A stretch of DNA of 64,000 nt from the NCBI GenBank assembly GCA_037043235.1, contig JAWRVZ010000064.1, forward strand, positions 2,830,001 through 2,894,000, read 5' to 3'. The DNA comes from Rhodeus uyekii. Lineage: Eukaryota > Chordata > Actinopteri > Cypriniformes > Acheilognathidae. The notes below the pieces were generated by a model. It had not been told where the DNA came from. It ran no database searches and saw only the letters and a program-made list of their open reading frames with translations. Below are positions 31,001-42,305 of the stretch, one piece after another; position 1 is the stretch's first letter, and each line of letters starts with the position of its first letter. The position numbers were made by a program, and so were the translations under genes.

Positions 31001-32541
31001 TGGTATAAACCCCATGGGGTTATGAAGGCTGTCAAAAGTCTGCTGTCCTTATCCAGAAAACCCTGGTGATAAGCTTTTCCCTGGTCTAACACTGAAAACC
31101 AGGAACTACCAATTAAAGAGTCCAACATGTCCTGGATTCTTGGAATTGGGTGGCGATCAGGTACTGATTTTCTGTTTAATTCTCTGTAATCACAACACAG
31201 TCTCAATGTCCCATCTTTCTTTCTTACACAGACCACTGGTGACGCGTACGGGGACCGGGACTTTTCAATCCACCCACGATTCAGTAAGTCCTGTAAGTAT
31301 TCTTTCACTTCTTGATGTAACGGTTTTGGAACAGACACATACGTCTTTTTCACAGGTGTGGTATCATGAAGGTTAATGTGGACATTCAACGACGGAATAC
31401 AGCCAACGTCGTCATCATCAAATGCAAAAGCATGACACTCCTCCCTCAACAACTGTCTAACTATCTCCTCTTGTATTCCACTCAGATGATCGAGGGAGAC
31501 TGGAGGATCCCATTGACTCGGTTTTTGTCTCTTAGCCTCGCCTTTACTCACATTTTCCTCCCTGCTGACATTATTGTCTTGGTCTTTACTGTCTGTGGAA
31601 TCGTCCTTCTTCTGTTCTGTAGCCACTGGTAAAGCAGATTTAATTACTTGCAACTGACCCAAGACTATTCGATGATCTAATGTAACCGCATAGTTATTGG
31701 TGTTAGCAATCGGTACTGGTACAACTGCGACCCTGTCGGTGGGAACAGTGACTAAACCTTCTTCAATAGCAACCCCTTCTGGCAGTGACAGCTCTTGGCT
31801 TGGGACTAAAAGTAAACTTTGACCTTTAAACTGAGATCCTGTATTGATTTTAACCAATGCAGTTGTGAGTTGGTTAGCGGCTAAATGAATTTTTCGTCGT
31901 CCCGTCTGCACAATACCTGCTTCATTTCCAGAGTCTGTAGACTGAATTAACTTGAACACCAATTTTGCTGTCTTAAATGGCAGTGAGAAAGCTCTACCTA
32001 CTTCACAGATGGCATCCCTCTCTGACTTGTAGCCCCTCTTTTGACTGAGAACTGCTTCAATTACATTGAACCCAATGATAGGCTGTTCGGCTACATGTGG
32101 GTCGGTGGATACTAGTATTGGAACCAGTAATGGTGGAGCAGCACTCTGATCTCGGCCTAAACTGAATTCAGCTTCAATCCAGCCCAGGAATGGTATTACA
32201 GTCTGGTTTGCAGCTAAGCCTACCAGGGTACCGGACTCCAGCAGTTCGTGCAAAGGTCTCAATGTTCGATGAGGTATGTTCTCTTTTCTCCATTCCTCAT
32301 TAATAACACTTGCCTGTGCACCCGTGTCCCACAAAACTTCCACAGAAACATTTTCCAGCAAACAGTGGACCAGACATTTTCTGCCAATGAGATTTATCAG
32401 TCTTGGATTTTGGTAACGAGGAGTGTCATTAATAATGTCTTTCAGAACATTCTGCTTCACTGTCTGCTTCGAGTAATCAAGGAAGGACTCCATCTCAGGG
32501 GCTACTGAGGGTCCTGACACAGTAGCCCCCTGCCATTTCCC
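28024..32541 (-). CDS. pol: Pol polyprotein of the second gypsy element (protease, RT, RNase H, integrase)
   Basis: The frame is open from 32613 and is most simply entered by -1 frameshift at 32535-32541, giving about 1500 residues. In order: protease [12 protein letters not shown] (DTGA at 32317-32328); reverse transcriptase with YLDD at 30889-30900; RNase H with [14 protein letters not shown] and [11 protein letters not shown]; integrase with zinc domain ([15 protein letters not shown] and two cysteines), first catalytic Asp at 29377-29379 (VSIDFLHL), [10 protein letters not shown] and [10 protein letters not shown]; then a GPY/F-like segment and an acidic tail. There is no chromodomain. 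Order PR-RT-RH-IN is that of Ty3/gypsy. All catalytic residues checked are intact. Confidence 0.95.
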   Translation of the reverse strand, partial: GKWQGATVSGPSVAPEMESFLDYSKQTVKQNVLKDIINDTPRYQNPRLINLIGRKCLVHCLLENVSVEVLWDTGAQASVINEEWRKENIPHRTLRPLHELLESGTLVGLAANQTVIPFLGWIEAEFSLGRDQSAAPPLLVPILVSTDPHVAEQPIIGFNVIEAVLSQKRGYKSERDAICEVGRAFSLPFKTAKLVFKLIQSTDSGNEAGIVQTGRRKIHLAANQLTTALVKINTGSQFKGQSLLLVPSQELSLPEGVAIEEGLVTVPTDRVAVVPVPIANTNNYAVTLDHRIVLGQLQVIKSALPVATEQKKDDSTDSKDQDNNVSREENVSKGEAKRQKPSQWDPPVSLDHLSGIQEEIVRQLLREECHAFAFDDDDVGCIPSLNVHINLHDTTPVKKTYVSVPKPLHQEVKEYLQDLLNRGWIEKSRSPYASPVVCVRKKDGTLRLCCDYRELNRKSVPDRHPIPRIQDMLDSLIGSSWFSVLDQGKAYHQGFLDKDSRLLTAFITPWGLYHWVRIPFGLSSAPAEFQRSMEECLAGLRDVVCQPYLDDNLVHSPSFEDHVNHLRAVLQRYQQHGVKLSPRKCEIFKRKVRFLGRLVSEDGYSMDPAEVAPVQALKDRVPATVGDLRKLLGFISYYRAYIPNFSRLAKPLYQLLSSPPGEASPSEKRVRGKCISRRRQAGLTSNTPIQWTQNHQDILNSLVDKLTTPPILGYPDLTQPFILHCDASQEGLGAVLYQRQNSKMVVIGYASRTLTTPEKNYHLHSGKLEFLALKWAICDRFRDYLYYAPHFTVYTDNNPLTYVLSTAKLNSTGHRWVAQLADFNFSIKYRPGKSNADADGLSRMPLDIEQFMEQCTRGVGQEVISASIQGVLVGKDTPLLWVNTAQIQTFQMVSDAAVSTSDTPFTVNQILDSQRKDPVVGRVLQYKVNNQRPSRQVFKTELTDVKMLLRQWPKLYINEHGILYRKAGGRDQLVLPKEYHQTVFKELHKEMGHLGVERTVNLIRDRFYWVRMQSDTEHFIANECECLMRKKPHKATRAPLVSIVTTRPFELVSIDFLHLETCKGGYEYILVIIDHYTRFAQAYATKNKSAKTVVDKIFNDFALRFGFPEKIHHDMGKEFENQLMYQLQKGCAVRASHTTCYHPQGNGQVERFNRTLLSMLRTLTDTEKTHWKKSLEKMVHAYNCTRCEVTGFSPFYLLYGRSPRLPIDLLFNIQTTEGNESYAEYVKNWQVRMRQAYEIASKTADKETLRSKQGYDRRIHGVDLQPGGRVLVRNLSERGGPGKLRSYWENRVYVIVKRRSDESPVYEVVPEGGGKVRVLHRNLLLPCDSLPLVNSGATLQPEKKKIASRRERECLEEEEGDVSENEDFQDGELVLQFPTSKRQCQNTGDLNPDAEPFEPSIEHHGEGQLQRIDGEIAEVVPEEQIEDLVMSAGQSEVSEEQVSTESEDECVHSYPRRDRRRPKILTYERLGQPSVVEVGIDKLNVGKESAVHGLWRPWTMLEINC
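32496..32541 (-). promoter_or_regulatory. Predicted -1 ribosomal frameshift signal between gag and pol
   Basis: On the minus strand GGGAAAT (32535-32541) sits in the gag frame as G-GGA-AAT, a slippery heptamer of the X-XXY-YYZ type. Two bases later starts a strong stem: CAGGGGGCTACTG (32520-32532) pairs with CAGTAGCCCCTG (32496-32507) across a 12-nt loop, with one bulged G. The gag stop (32502-32504) lies inside the second arm. Slippage by -1 leads straight into the pol frame ([10 protein letters not shown]). Confidence 0.8.
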
Positions 32542-33980
32542 TGCTGTTCTCTGGGTCGCCGACAACCCCTGGACAGGTGTCCCTCCTGCCCACAACGGAA
32601 ACAATGTTTGCATTGCTCACCGACTCGAGCTTCCTGACATGCTCTGCATCCTCTTAGTCGGTTGGCGTTCATGTTTGTTACTCGTTCCATCCTGCTCTGC
32701 ACCTTTGCTGTCTCCAGTGTCTCATTCACCATCTTCTTCATTTCTAGCACCTCTGCTCTGAGCTGTTCAATCATTTGGCTGGTGCTTGATTCTGCCTCCT
32801 CCCTTTTGCTTTGACTCCTTTTGGTGACGGTGGCTGAGTCAGCTTTAACTGCAGGTGTTCTATCATCTCTTTTGGGCTCCAAGCAACCTCGAGAATGTAG
32901 CTGAGGCTCGAACGGACATATGTTGGCTTGTATTTCACTCAGTCTTGGCGACTTACTCATTGCAGCTTTTTTTAGTTTTTGTTGTCGCTCTTGTTCCAAA
33001 TTCGCAGCTTCATTAACTCGCTCTATCAGCTCTTCATCTTTGATTCGAGGATTGCTCAGGTAAGGCTTTAGCTGCAGCTTCACTGCTTCACTTAGCAGTC
33101 CAGTCTCTATGGAGCGAAGGAATTTCCTTTGGATCAATTCTGGGCTGAACTGTTCACTTTCATCTTCCTCACTCAGTTTCCACATTAGCTTTTCTCTGAG
33201 TTCAATTCCTCTGAATAGAAAGTTCTGAACTGATTCTTTTGGGTCTTGTGACATGTTCATTAACTTTTGTAGCAAATCAGATGGTGGATCGACTTTGAAA
33301 TGCCCCCTTAGAATTGTCTTCAAGGTTTGGAGGGTGAGATCTCGTTTAATTTCAAGCATGTCTCTTAAATGGAGGCCTGGGTTCACTGCACGTGTTACAG
33401 CTTCAATGATTTCAGTCTCTGTATGCCCCTTTCGCAGTCCGGATTCAATCTGGTTCATGAGGCTGGTGTAGGACAATTTCTCTCGCTGTCCTGCCTCCCC
33501 AATTTGTCCAGAGATCCGGAACTCCCTCCTTAGAGTCACTTCAGGCAGCGCAGGTGGTGTTAGAGTGTTAGCTCTTGTCTCCTCTCTCACTCTTTGCTCC
33601 AATGCAGCAATTTCCTCTTCAAATGTCTGACGGGCTTGAGCTTGTTCCATCTGCAATCTCGAATATTTTTCTTTCAGCATGTCCAACTCATTCGGCTCAT
33701 CTATTGTTTTGTTTGATGCAGTTTTAGCTGGCTGTCTGAGATTGTATATTAGCGTCAACAGATCCTCCAGACACCGAAGAAATGCCTCATTTTCCTCCGT
33801 TTCTTCAATGTCATCCAGTGTTTCCTCCACCAGTCTAATGAGCGCACGTCGTGTTTTGCTATCAAACCCTCCGACGGGCTCATCGCATTTCAGGCGTTGG
33901 CAAACTGGAACAAGATCAGAGGTGTTCAGCTTCCTTAACGCTACGCTGATCTGATCCCGCAGTTCATCCATGCTCGCCAT
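32502..33980 (-). CDS. gag: Gag protein of the second gypsy element
   Basis: A 492-residue frame. The first ATG is followed by [19 protein letters not shown], and the coding region starts 84 bp inside the 5' LTR boundary, a normal leader distance. The first third is helical with a Glu/Gln-rich coiled-coil-like stretch (LEQRVREET region). The middle has the capsid-like block [20 protein letters not shown]. The C terminus has a composite zinc-binding tail: [13 protein letters not shown] then [16 protein letters not shown], that is CX2CX8CX2C running into a CX2CX4HX4C knuckle. It packages RNA in the particle. The stop falls within the frameshift stem. Confidence 0.93.
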   Translation of the reverse strand: MASMDELRDQISVALRKLNTSDLVPVCQRLKCDEPVGGFDSKTRRALIRLVEETLDDIEETEENEAFLRCLEDLLTLIYNLRQPAKTASNKTIDEPNELDMLKEKYSRLQMEQAQARQTFEEEIAALEQRVREETRANTLTPPALPEVTLRREFRISGQIGEAGQREKLSYTSLMNQIESGLRKGHTETEIIEAVTRAVNPGLHLRDMLEIKRDLTLQTLKTILRGHFKVDPPSDLLQKLMNMSQDPKESVQNFLFRGIELREKLMWKLSEEDESEQFSPELIQRKFLRSIETGLLSEAVKLQLKPYLSNPRIKDEELIERVNEAANLEQERQQKLKKAAMSKSPRLSEIQANICPFEPQLHSRGCLEPKRDDRTPAVKADSATVTKRSQSKREEAESSTSQMIEQLRAEVLEMKKMVNETLETAKVQSRMERVTNMNANRLRGCRACQEARVGEQCKHCFRCGQEGHLSRGCRRPREQQGNGRGLLCQDPQ

Positions 33981-34050
33981 TTTGAACTTCTCTGTTTTCT
34001 AAATTCGTCTCTGGAGCTCACTGGTTGTAACTTTCAGCTCCTGGCAGGTT

Positions 34051-34059
34051 GGCTCGCCA
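34051..34059 (-). promoter_or_regulatory. Primer-binding site, probably for tRNA-Arg
   Basis: On the minus strand TGGCGAGCC begins five bases after the end of the 5' LTR. It is complementary to a tRNA ending GGCTCGCCA, which fits a vertebrate arginine tRNA as I recall it. The tRNA identity is from memory; the TGG start and position are seen. Confidence 0.6.
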
Positions 34060-34064
34060 AAATA

Positions 34065-34759
34065 TGTAACACTTCCCAGTGGGATTTAAAGGATTCACAC
34101 AGGGGGTTGCACATTTAATGTGTTTTTATTCTGTAACATATGAAATCACAGCGTTAGCAGCGGCTCTCGTGGTTACCATCACTCACGCAAATTCTCGTGC
34201 TTCAACTCTCTCACGAGATTCAGTAATGCACTCAACGTTACACTAGCAAACATCCAAATCTCTCATAACTCAGTATTAACCTCTTATACCAGCAACTACA
34301 CTCTATTCTCCATTAACATTTGTATTATCACATAAACTGGCTTTAACATCAGCTACGTGCAAACTCTTCAAAACAATATATAAACTTGCTTCCCGCAACA
34401 TTTAACAACTCAGGAAATACACACACACACTTAATACATTTACACTCTAATCGGACGGTTTTTGCACCAGTTTACCTGTAACATATGAAATCACAGCGTT
34501 AGCAGCGGCTCTCGTGGTTACCATCACTCACGCAAATTCTCGTGCTTCAACTCTCTCACGAGATTCCGCGAGAGTTCAGTTCCCCAACCAACACCGTGCG
34601 GTTTCTCCGCCACCTACTGGTGTACTCCGGCACTGCAACCCACTCAGTTCACACTGTATACTTTATCCTACCCATATATATATCTTTTATATAAGATATA
34701 GATATCTAAGATATCTTTTAAACCTTACCTTTTACAAGGCCCACAGTCATTGTACTACA
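34065..34759 (-). repeat. 5' LTR of the second gypsy element
   Basis: Same length as the 3' LTR and the same sequence in the stretches compared, including the internal duplication (TGTAACATATGAAATC at 34132 and 34477). On the minus strand it begins TGTAGTACAATGACTG and ends GGGAAGTGTTACA. Confidence 0.93.
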
Positions 34760-34763
34760 GAAA

Positions 34764-36199
34764 CAATGAATTTGTTTAATGAACTAAATGTGTACCAATA
34801 CAAATGTAAACTAATTATTTATTACCCCACCTGATGTTATTTTTAAGGCATTTTGATTGCTTTTCTCTGTGCACAAACCTACATATTTGTATTTAAATAA
34901 ATGCAATAAAATCTACAAACAACGGTGTCAAATCAGGGATTGTCCACAATAGGGGTTCAAATTCTTAATAAATCCTTGTCTTCTGTTCTTCTTCTTTTTA
35001 ACAATTTACATATTCATTTGTCCTCAGAAGCCTGAAGAGCTCATTCGTTTCATGTCTAGCACAAAGTAAAGAAGCATAGAAAGGGGTAATGAGGTCTCAA
35101 GTGGATTTGTTCGGGTCCAACCTTTACTGCAACAAAAATGACACTTTAGTTAATCCAATCACTCTTAGATCATGATCAAAAATGCATAAGCCTATGAAAT
35201 GATCCCATCTCAGAAAGGCCATGATGGCCTTGTTATGGTCCTCTCCATCCAGACTCCCTCTTGTTCAGGATGTTAAAACCTTAAATAGGTTTAAAACCAG
35301 GATGTTAAAACCTTAAAAATTGTATTTTACATTTTTCTCCCTCAAGTAATTTTGAATGTTTCAGGCAAATAATAAAATCCCATTGCAAGCGTATGCTCTA
35401 CAATTTGAGCTACACGAACGTCTGTTCTTGAAGTGCATTAACGACAATCTACAGTTTTAAACAATTGAAGCTTTAATCTAGTTTCCTTAATATTCAGTCT
35501 ATCCAATAGATTTAATCAAACTTTACTAAAGATTGTACTTCAGGCTGCTGACACACTGAGTTGGCGAGTTTTATTTTGTTACGGTCAGCGCATTTCAATA
35601 AGCCTCCGCAACAAAGATTGAATGAGATAAAGTTTATTAATAATTTACAGACCATCCTCATGGCCTGAGTTATGTTAGATAATTTAGGCTCAAGCACATG
35701 CCTTAGTCTGCTCTCAGCTCTCTGTTAAATACGGCTTTAACTTCACCTTTTCCAAGATCAAAATTGTGGTAGCAGAAGATGTACAGTGAGAGGTCACATC
35801 ACAATGCTTGACCGCAAAAAGACTCTCAAAGCTGTTTGGACGTCCTAGACTTATTCAAAAAGGTTCAGAACAATCTACAGAGCAATCCATCACACCACTA
35901 CTCATATGACAGCTAACTTCCTGTCTCACACAGTGTGACCTAGAGGAGCTTTATGAGCCACAAGCCATTCATAACCATAATGCTCCACCATTCACAAACC
36001 AGAGACAATGTGTGTCAAAAAGGTTGTTTCATTTCAAGTCAGTAGTCTGGCACAGAGGTTATTAAACTGAGAATATTAAATTCTATATTTAAATCATGCT
36101 GCATGACATTTCCATATTACAAGACATTGTAAACATTCTAACTTTATGTAAAATACTAGCATGTAGGCCTAATGGATATATACATATACATATACACAT
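34764..36199. other. Continuation of the host repeat, then unassigned sequence
   Basis: The first 50 bp continue the repeat split by the gypsy element. The remainder to 36199 has no recognised gene or element. Confidence 0.45.
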
Positions 36200-38752
36200 A
36201 CATATAAAAGAGTTGAGCCGGATAATCGGCTGCAACGAGTATCCGGTATGGATAAAGCACTTTTGCCGAGTACGAGTATCATACAAGTAATACACACAAT
36301 ATCTGTGCTCTGATTAAATAAAAATCCTCATTGGGTAGCTGACTGTGTCTGCGTTCTGTGATAGGCTAGTCACAGCACCCCTCCCCTACACATACAGATT
36401 TGCGGTGTCCCGCTCTGCTCATTCATACACAGAACACTGAGAAGAGAACAACTCGTTCTCTCTCTGTCTCTCGCTCAGTCACTCAGATTTGCGGGTCTTT
36501 TCCATTAACATTTAGGGGTTCTTCAGCTTCAAGTTTGTTTTATTATTTCGGTTTGTTTGTAGTACTTATTAACAAGTATAGTTCTGGTAAACATGGGGTT
36601 TGTTCAGACGTGGTGCTTGGTAGAATGCGACCAGCGTTGTGTCTGTCGGAGATTTCTTTTCCTATTTTTAAACGTCTGCTGGCTCAAACCAGTTTATTGA
36701 TTTCACGCAAAAAATAATGATTAAAAATAATGATTTCTTCATTATTGCAACCGCATGCGTTGTATTCATTGTTGCAAAATTTCTGTATATATGCAAAAAT
36801 ACGCTAGTGGTCCCCCCCTAGGCTCTAAGAGTTCGGTGACTAATAAATTCACAAATCACATGAGCCACAGGGTAAAATTACAATAAATGTCTTCAATATA
36901 CACAGTAGAGATAGTTTTGATAAAATTATGATGATCCATTTCGAACGGTGGATTTTGTAGCACATTTGATACCCAAAACTGGACAAATTTTGAAGCACCA
37001 AGCGTGACATTGTACGCCATGTACAAAAACTCCTACTTTTTCCCTCACAAAATACTTGTATTCCCCAAATGCTTTGATTTATTTGTTAGGGAAGTTATAC
37101 AAGCTAACCATCGTCAAGCTGTTTTTTGCCGAAAAATATCCCCTTCTTTGAGAAAAATGATTTTGAAAATCGCGTTACGTACATCACCCATCGTGTCCGG
37201 TGCTGTGATGTACGTTCAAAGTGTGTAAAATCCTGATCGTACAGATAAAAAATTTTTTTTCCTAATCGTGATAATTAAAGAATTTATATGTCTAAACATT
37301 CATTATTCAACTTTTATTGTTAAACAATACTGCTACGATCTACTGATGAATTAAATGAAGCCGGTACCTTCGTGTCCAGTTTTGTGATGAACGTTCAAAC
37401 TGTTATAAGATCGTCAGAAGAAGCGATCATGACCCGAGATGTTCTCTGGATAAACCACCCACGTGGGTTTCCCGAGTGACGTACGTAAACAAAACAAATT
37501 ACGTCATCTGACCTTAACACTATGGAAATTGCCTTTCGTGTCTTGTTCACGTGTATAGATGTGAGAACGTTACGCCGATTTTTCCAGCATAAACAATCGA
37601 ATATTTCACCGAAATCTTTGATTCTTTCACGGGGTTGTAACATTGTAAGGTAAGTTAAACAACTATATATTCATTAGGAGTATAAATTTGGCCTAGAACA
37701 ATGCAGGGTTTCAGATGATTTCTATGCATTAAAATGGAGATCGTGTCCGATTGTGATGAACGTGTTCAGACATTGTTTTCTATAATTCCCGACTTGTATT
37801 TTATCATTAAACAAGACCAGGATATATATATCGTATAGGATACTCATGTACCAGGGTCCAGAGTGATAAAATATTGAAATAAGTGACATTTTTAACCGTT
37901 TTCCGTACATCACAATGTATTCATTGAATGGATTCGTCACGTGGTACCCGTTACTTTTCTCACCGCACTTTTGTACATTATTTCACTCCATCATAATCAC
38001 ACTGAAAAATATAAAAAATGTAGAGCAAAGATCAAATGAGATGTTGTTTGAGATCATTTGAATGTCATAAATGTATTTTGAATAATTTTAATACAGTTTT
38101 ATTCTTTTAAGATAAATGTTTGTGGCTCAGTAATTTCATGTGTAACGTACATCACAGTGTCCAGTTTACAAAGTGCTCCATTGCTATAGACAACTAAGAG
38201 TTTGCCTAATATTTTGTTTTTTCAAGTTAATATTAACATAAATAAATGCGGTGTGCGTTTGTCTGAGAGCTAGCCCAATTAACAGGTTATTTCTGGCCTT
38301 TTGTTGGACACAATGTGATGTACGTTACATTTCTGGAGGGTTCTCGATCAAAGTGATTTTTCTTTAAGGCCTGTTAAGATTTTATCTTCCCTATTGCTGC
38401 ATTGTAGAGAAGGGTTATTAAGGTATCAAATATGTTTGTTTCCCTAAGATTACTGGAGTTTCTGATTTTCATCCTCATGTCACACTTTTTGGACCACTAG
38501 CATATTTTTGCATATATAGTTTGTTTGATATTGTGATCAAAACCATTGATATGAAGCTCAATGCTGATGCAGTCATGTAAATAGTTTTCCAATCAGCAGT
38601 AAATATAACAATTTATGATCAACACATATCAATTGCATGATTAAAAATAACATACCGGTTAAAGCCCCGCCCATTTCAAGATAAGCCGCCCGCTTCTTGT
38701 TTAGGCCCCGCTCAGTCTGAGTACAGATAATGCTGTACTCGCTCATCCCTAA
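36200..38752. mobile_element. DNA transposon remnant carrying a nested 1.73-kb element
   Basis: The left part (36200-36785) includes CCGGATAATCGGCTGC and CCGAGTACGAGTATC. The right part (38519-38752) has CCCGCCCATTTCAAGATAAG and ends GTACTCGCTCATCCCTA. The GGGATGAGCGAGTAC-type end (read from the right) suggests an hAT-like family. The left end is not intact and no transposase frame remains. Its middle is replaced by the element at 36786-38518. Confidence 0.4.
36786..38518. mobile_element. Unclassified inverted-repeat element, 1733 bp
   Basis: Terminal inverted repeats of 28 bp with one mismatch, whose inner part is GCTAGTGGTCC (left, 36803 onwards, after one T/C change) and GGACCACTAGC (right, 38491-38501). 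Flanking bases would allow a TA duplication. No frame longer than about 75 codons is present and none is recognisable. Inside, the motif GTGATGTACGTTC or its complement recurs (near 37203, 37385, 37752, 37908, 38148, 38318), often next to TCGTGTCC. This may be a non-autonomous element whose motif repeats bind a transposase, but that is an inference. Confidence 0.65.
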
Positions 38753-39429
38753 TATATATATATATATAATTTGTAAAGTAGCAGAAGGTAGTGATGAATG
38801 TAATGTAAAATGTGTAGATAGAATGTGATGAGCTGAAGTCCTTTTCACAAGACAATTTTCGAAGAAAACTGAGAACAGATGATGTGAAGCTAGTCAGGGT
38901 TCCTCAGCAGTAAGTCTGTATTCTCGTTAAACTGAGGCACATACAGGCGTTCATCAGCCTGGTGTGAGATCTGTGGCTCATAGTGGGAGTCTGATGTATA
39001 AGTTCTGTGTAGGAGGGCGGTACACTGACAGGTGCACAATGAAAAACATCCCCTTCTACATACGGTCCTGCCAAACTGTCAGAGCGATGGCTTCATCTGC
39101 CATTCCTCACAGCTGCATGCTACAAAGACCCCACCAGCAGCTCTGAGCCCAAAAGACGCTGGAAACTGAGTTTTTAAAAATAATCAGGTTGTCAAAAACA
39201 GTTAATAAATAAAATAAATGTAAATTACAGTGCTTTTGTTGATTAAAAACTACTCTGGACCATCAAATAATTCACTATAAAGTGAGTACAGATACTTGCA
39301 CAGAATTGCTGCTGTGGAGTTTCTAACTTCCTCAAGGATTATCATAATTTACAAAAAAATTAATAAGAAAGATTAAAATACTTTTAATAAGTTTGCATTA
39401 CCTAACACAAACTGACTAAGAGAAGTTAT
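38753..39429. other. Unassigned sequence
   Basis: Begins with an AT tract (38752-38768). No recognised gene or element follows. Confidence 0.4.
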
Positions 39430-41100
39430 GAATGTAAACCTTGGTTCCCTGAAGAGTGAGCCAAATGCTGTGTAGAAAACACAATGAAAACGTTTTGCGT
39501 GACTATGTCGTGAAGCAGGTGTGAAATGAAACCAATGATCTGAATAAACCTCAGGGACGGGATGATGTCATAAAACGTATAATGTCTATAAAAGCTTTCC
39601 AAATGCCGGAAGCGATAGCTAAAAGTGTCTGAAGTAACCCAGTAAACACAGAACGGTCCCCTAACATTCCCATTTGGTTATTTTTTGGGGAACCAAATAA
39701 GATGTATTTATTTATTAAAGGTTGTTTTTTGTAACCTACAGGGAACGTGGGAACATTCCCTGCAGGTTGTTTTTTGGGATACATTTTAACTTATAGAGAA
39801 CGTTCCCAGAACCTTCCTACAGGTTATTTTTTGGCTTAATTTTGAAACTTATAGAGAACTTTCCCTGTACATTCCCTGCAGGTAATTTTTTTATGTTTAA
39901 TTTTGAAACTTAAAGAGAATGTTCCCAGAAAACGATTCACCCAATCTGACATTTGTTAGTTCCACAAGCCAGAAAACATATATCTGTCATTATATGATGC
40001 TAGTGCACAATGTTTTTAGAGATTAGTTGTAAGAATTTTCCTGGAAAATCCGGCACTGCATTCATGTCTTGGAAATTAATGTAAGTTATTTGATGAGATA
40101 GCCAACAAGTTATTGTATATTGTAAAAAAAAAAAAGGAAACACTAAATTAATGTGGTACATCTGTCACAGTGTTTTTGTGACTGGTGTATCACATGACAA
40201 GCATAACGCGTCGCAAAGGAAATAATAAGAAGAAAGTCTAAAAAACGGTCACCTAAAAAAACTCAGCTCAGCAAAAATATTTTTGACTTTCGTGTGAAAA
40301 GGCTAAGGGTACTTGCAATGACAATGCCGATAGCAGACAAACAGAATATCTGGACAGAAATAAGTGTCCAGTGCTCGCACTGTACACAGCAGATTCTTTG
40401 CTCCTGGTCATGGTCATGAAAAGAGGGAGGAGAGAAAGCCAGCAGTACAACAAAGTGTGCCACATTAATTAGTCATTTGGGCACATAACCCAGTCTAGGG
40501 TCTCTTTTTAGGGATGTAATTGCAAGGAGGAACAATGCTGGAACCTCCTTGATAGGTTCAAAGGTGACCCAGGATAGGCCCTGGAGCACCAAGGGTAAGT
40601 ATAATCTTATTTGATTATCTTATCCCTAAGAGATCGTATTACAGACTGTGGCCCTCAGCCTCAGGGTACCAATGATAAAAAGTGTAACTAGTGGGTCTCT
40701 CTCCAAAGATATGTCATGCAAAGGGATAACCCTAGAGTGAATCGCAGGATCTCCAGCATGACACCAATCTGACAGGTAACTGGGTCCAGCTGACAACTAC
40801 TTCACCAAGAATATAATCTCTCCTTCAAGGTGTACAGTTTCCCTGTGGAGGGAGTTCTGGAGTGGACGGTGATCTGAACAACCTCTGTTGAGCAATCAGA
40901 TTATATGAGCTGGGCCTCCTCAAAGGCCAAATCCATAGTGTTCACAGTTCTGGGCAGGGATGGGCTATTGAGCCCTCTGCTTGGGACAGGACATTCTTCC
41001 TTATCTGACTCTCCCATAGAGATCTGTTGAGTAGGGATAGTAGAACCGTGAATGACACTCCGCCCGGCTACAGCAGGGCGATAAAAGTGAGATAGACCTT
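39430..41100 (-). mobile_element. Decayed DIRS element, minus orientation
   Basis: The left terminal repeat (39437-39635) has TTGGTTCCCTGAAGAG, TATGTCGTGAAGCAGGTGTG and GATGATGTCATAA. It is followed by a minisatellite insertion and, from about 40365, by recombinase sequence (CCAGTGCTCGCACTG, TTTGCTCCTGGTCATGGTCATGA), which matches 19294-19345 of the better copy. Later parts (40640-40920) match 19620-19990. No frame is intact. Confidence 0.7.
39636..39940. repeat. Mobile minisatellite, locus 2
   Basis: Begins CCAGTAAACACAGAACGGTC and has repeated units with TTATTTTTTGG, AATTTTGAAACTTATAGAGA and TTCCCTGCAGG. It sits at the end of a DIRS terminal repeat, splitting that copy. Confidence 0.85.
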
Positions 41101-41530
41101 GTCCCAGAGTTTTTCAGTTTTCCACAACTAGCTTGTCACCATAGTTATTTTTTAATTAAAGCATGCCTGTTTGGATTCAGTTTTACATCTATCCAGTTCA
41201 TTCAGTTGATTGTCTGGTGTTGTTTGTGTATAGGAACTATTTCATTGGTGTTGGACCTTTGTGGATTTCCTGATTACCAGTATGAAGCTTGTTTCATCAC
41301 CTTGTACAAAGTCTGTGTCATCGTCATTCCTCCCAACCTCTCTCTGCTTGTTCCCTTCAGTCCCATGACTTCTGTAATGCTACTCATTTGTGTGGATCTG
41401 AAGTCGTCTGGCCTCCCGCTCCACCCAGTCCACCCACAGCTCCACCTCCAGCTTCTGAGCTTATCGTTCCACTTATTTGAATTCCTTATTAATTTAAACA
41501 AATTGCATGTTTTTCACATATATGCAATTA
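41101..41530. other. Unassigned sequence
   Basis: Contains a 126-codon open frame on the plus strand with no recognisable domain and a proline-rich pyrimidine tract; I see no support for a gene. Confidence 0.4.
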
Positions 41531-42305
41531 CAGTAGAACCCCGACTTACGAAACGCTCTACGTACGAAAAGTTCGACATACGATAAAAGATTTCGGGTTT
41601 TTTTCCGCCCGAGTTACAACAAAATGATTGAGATGCGAAAAACGAAATCTCGGCGAGGCGACGATTTCCGAGTTTTGTTTTGATATTCGTGCTGATTTTG
41701 GTTCGGGTTGGATGAAGACTACAGTTTGTCCGGTCAGAACAATGATGTCTCACTCAGGGAATGATCCAAAACTGGTATTTATTAAAGGTGCATAGATCGA
41801 TAAAACCTCAACGATTTACACTAATTCCCTGTATTTCACTCAATAAACTACACACTATACAATCTTCAGCCGATCTCTTTTACCTTAATCATCCATCAAC
41901 TCTCTTCTGTCACGACACTTCCTGAACTCTGAGGGAAATTTGGAAAAGTCCATTTCGCACTGAATGACAGGGATGGCTGGAATAGTCCATGTAAGAAGGG
42001 GAACACTTTTTACAATCCTGCTCTCCTATTGGTCAGAATAAACTTTTTTCTAATCAGTAACCATGGATGTGAAGATTGTCGCTGAAGTCAAAGGGAAGAA
42101 GAGGGTGCTTTTCATTGAGTCGAAAAGGCAGATTATTGAGAAGTATGAAGCTGGGATGCGCTTCATCCCATGCTGAATATGGTGTTTTTGTAGGGCTTGG
42201 AACGGATTAGGCAATTAACATGTAAAAGCCTGACTGACATACGAAAAGTTCGACATACGAAACCAACCTCGGAACGGATTAATTTCGTAAGTCGGGGTTC
42301 TACTG
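41531..42305 (+). mobile_element. Tigger/pogo DNA transposon, internally deleted, 775 bp
   Basis: Perfect-looking inverted ends: CAGTAGAACCCCGACTTACG on the left and CGTAAGTCGGGGTTCTACTG on the right, flanked by TA on both sides. Repeated TTCGACATACGA blocks follow each end. A short transposase start remains inside. Most of the coding region is deleted. Confidence 0.88.
42063..42176 (+). pseudogene. Tigger transposase N-terminal fragment
   Basis: A 37-codon frame starting MDVKIVAEVKGKKRVLFIE and continuing SKRQIIEKYEAGMRF before a stop. KRQIIEKYEAGM is the first helix of the pogo/Tigger DNA-binding domain, which recognises the inverted ends. The rest of the transposase is missing. Confidence 0.75.

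Larger units (their letters stand above)
26897..34759 (-). mobile_element. Complete Ty3/gypsy retrotransposon, minus strand, 7863 bp
   Basis: LTRs of 695 bp lie at 34065-34759 (5' in the element's direction) and 26897-27591 (3'). The 4-bp GAAA is present on both sides (26893-26896 and 34760-34763). Gag and pol are open and overlap in different frames. A tRNA-type primer-binding site and a polypurine tract are in the expected places. Equal LTR length, no difference seen in the parts compared, and intact frames indicate a recent insertion. Confidence 0.95.

Noticed and set aside
37004..37228. Protein encoded by the 1.73-kb inverted-repeat element
   Set aside because: Only 74 codons, no recognised motif, and it overlaps one of the recurring non-coding motifs.
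41206..41586. 126-codon plus-strand frame as host gene
   Set aside because: No domain, no support from flanking splice signals, and the end runs into the inverted end of a Tigger element.
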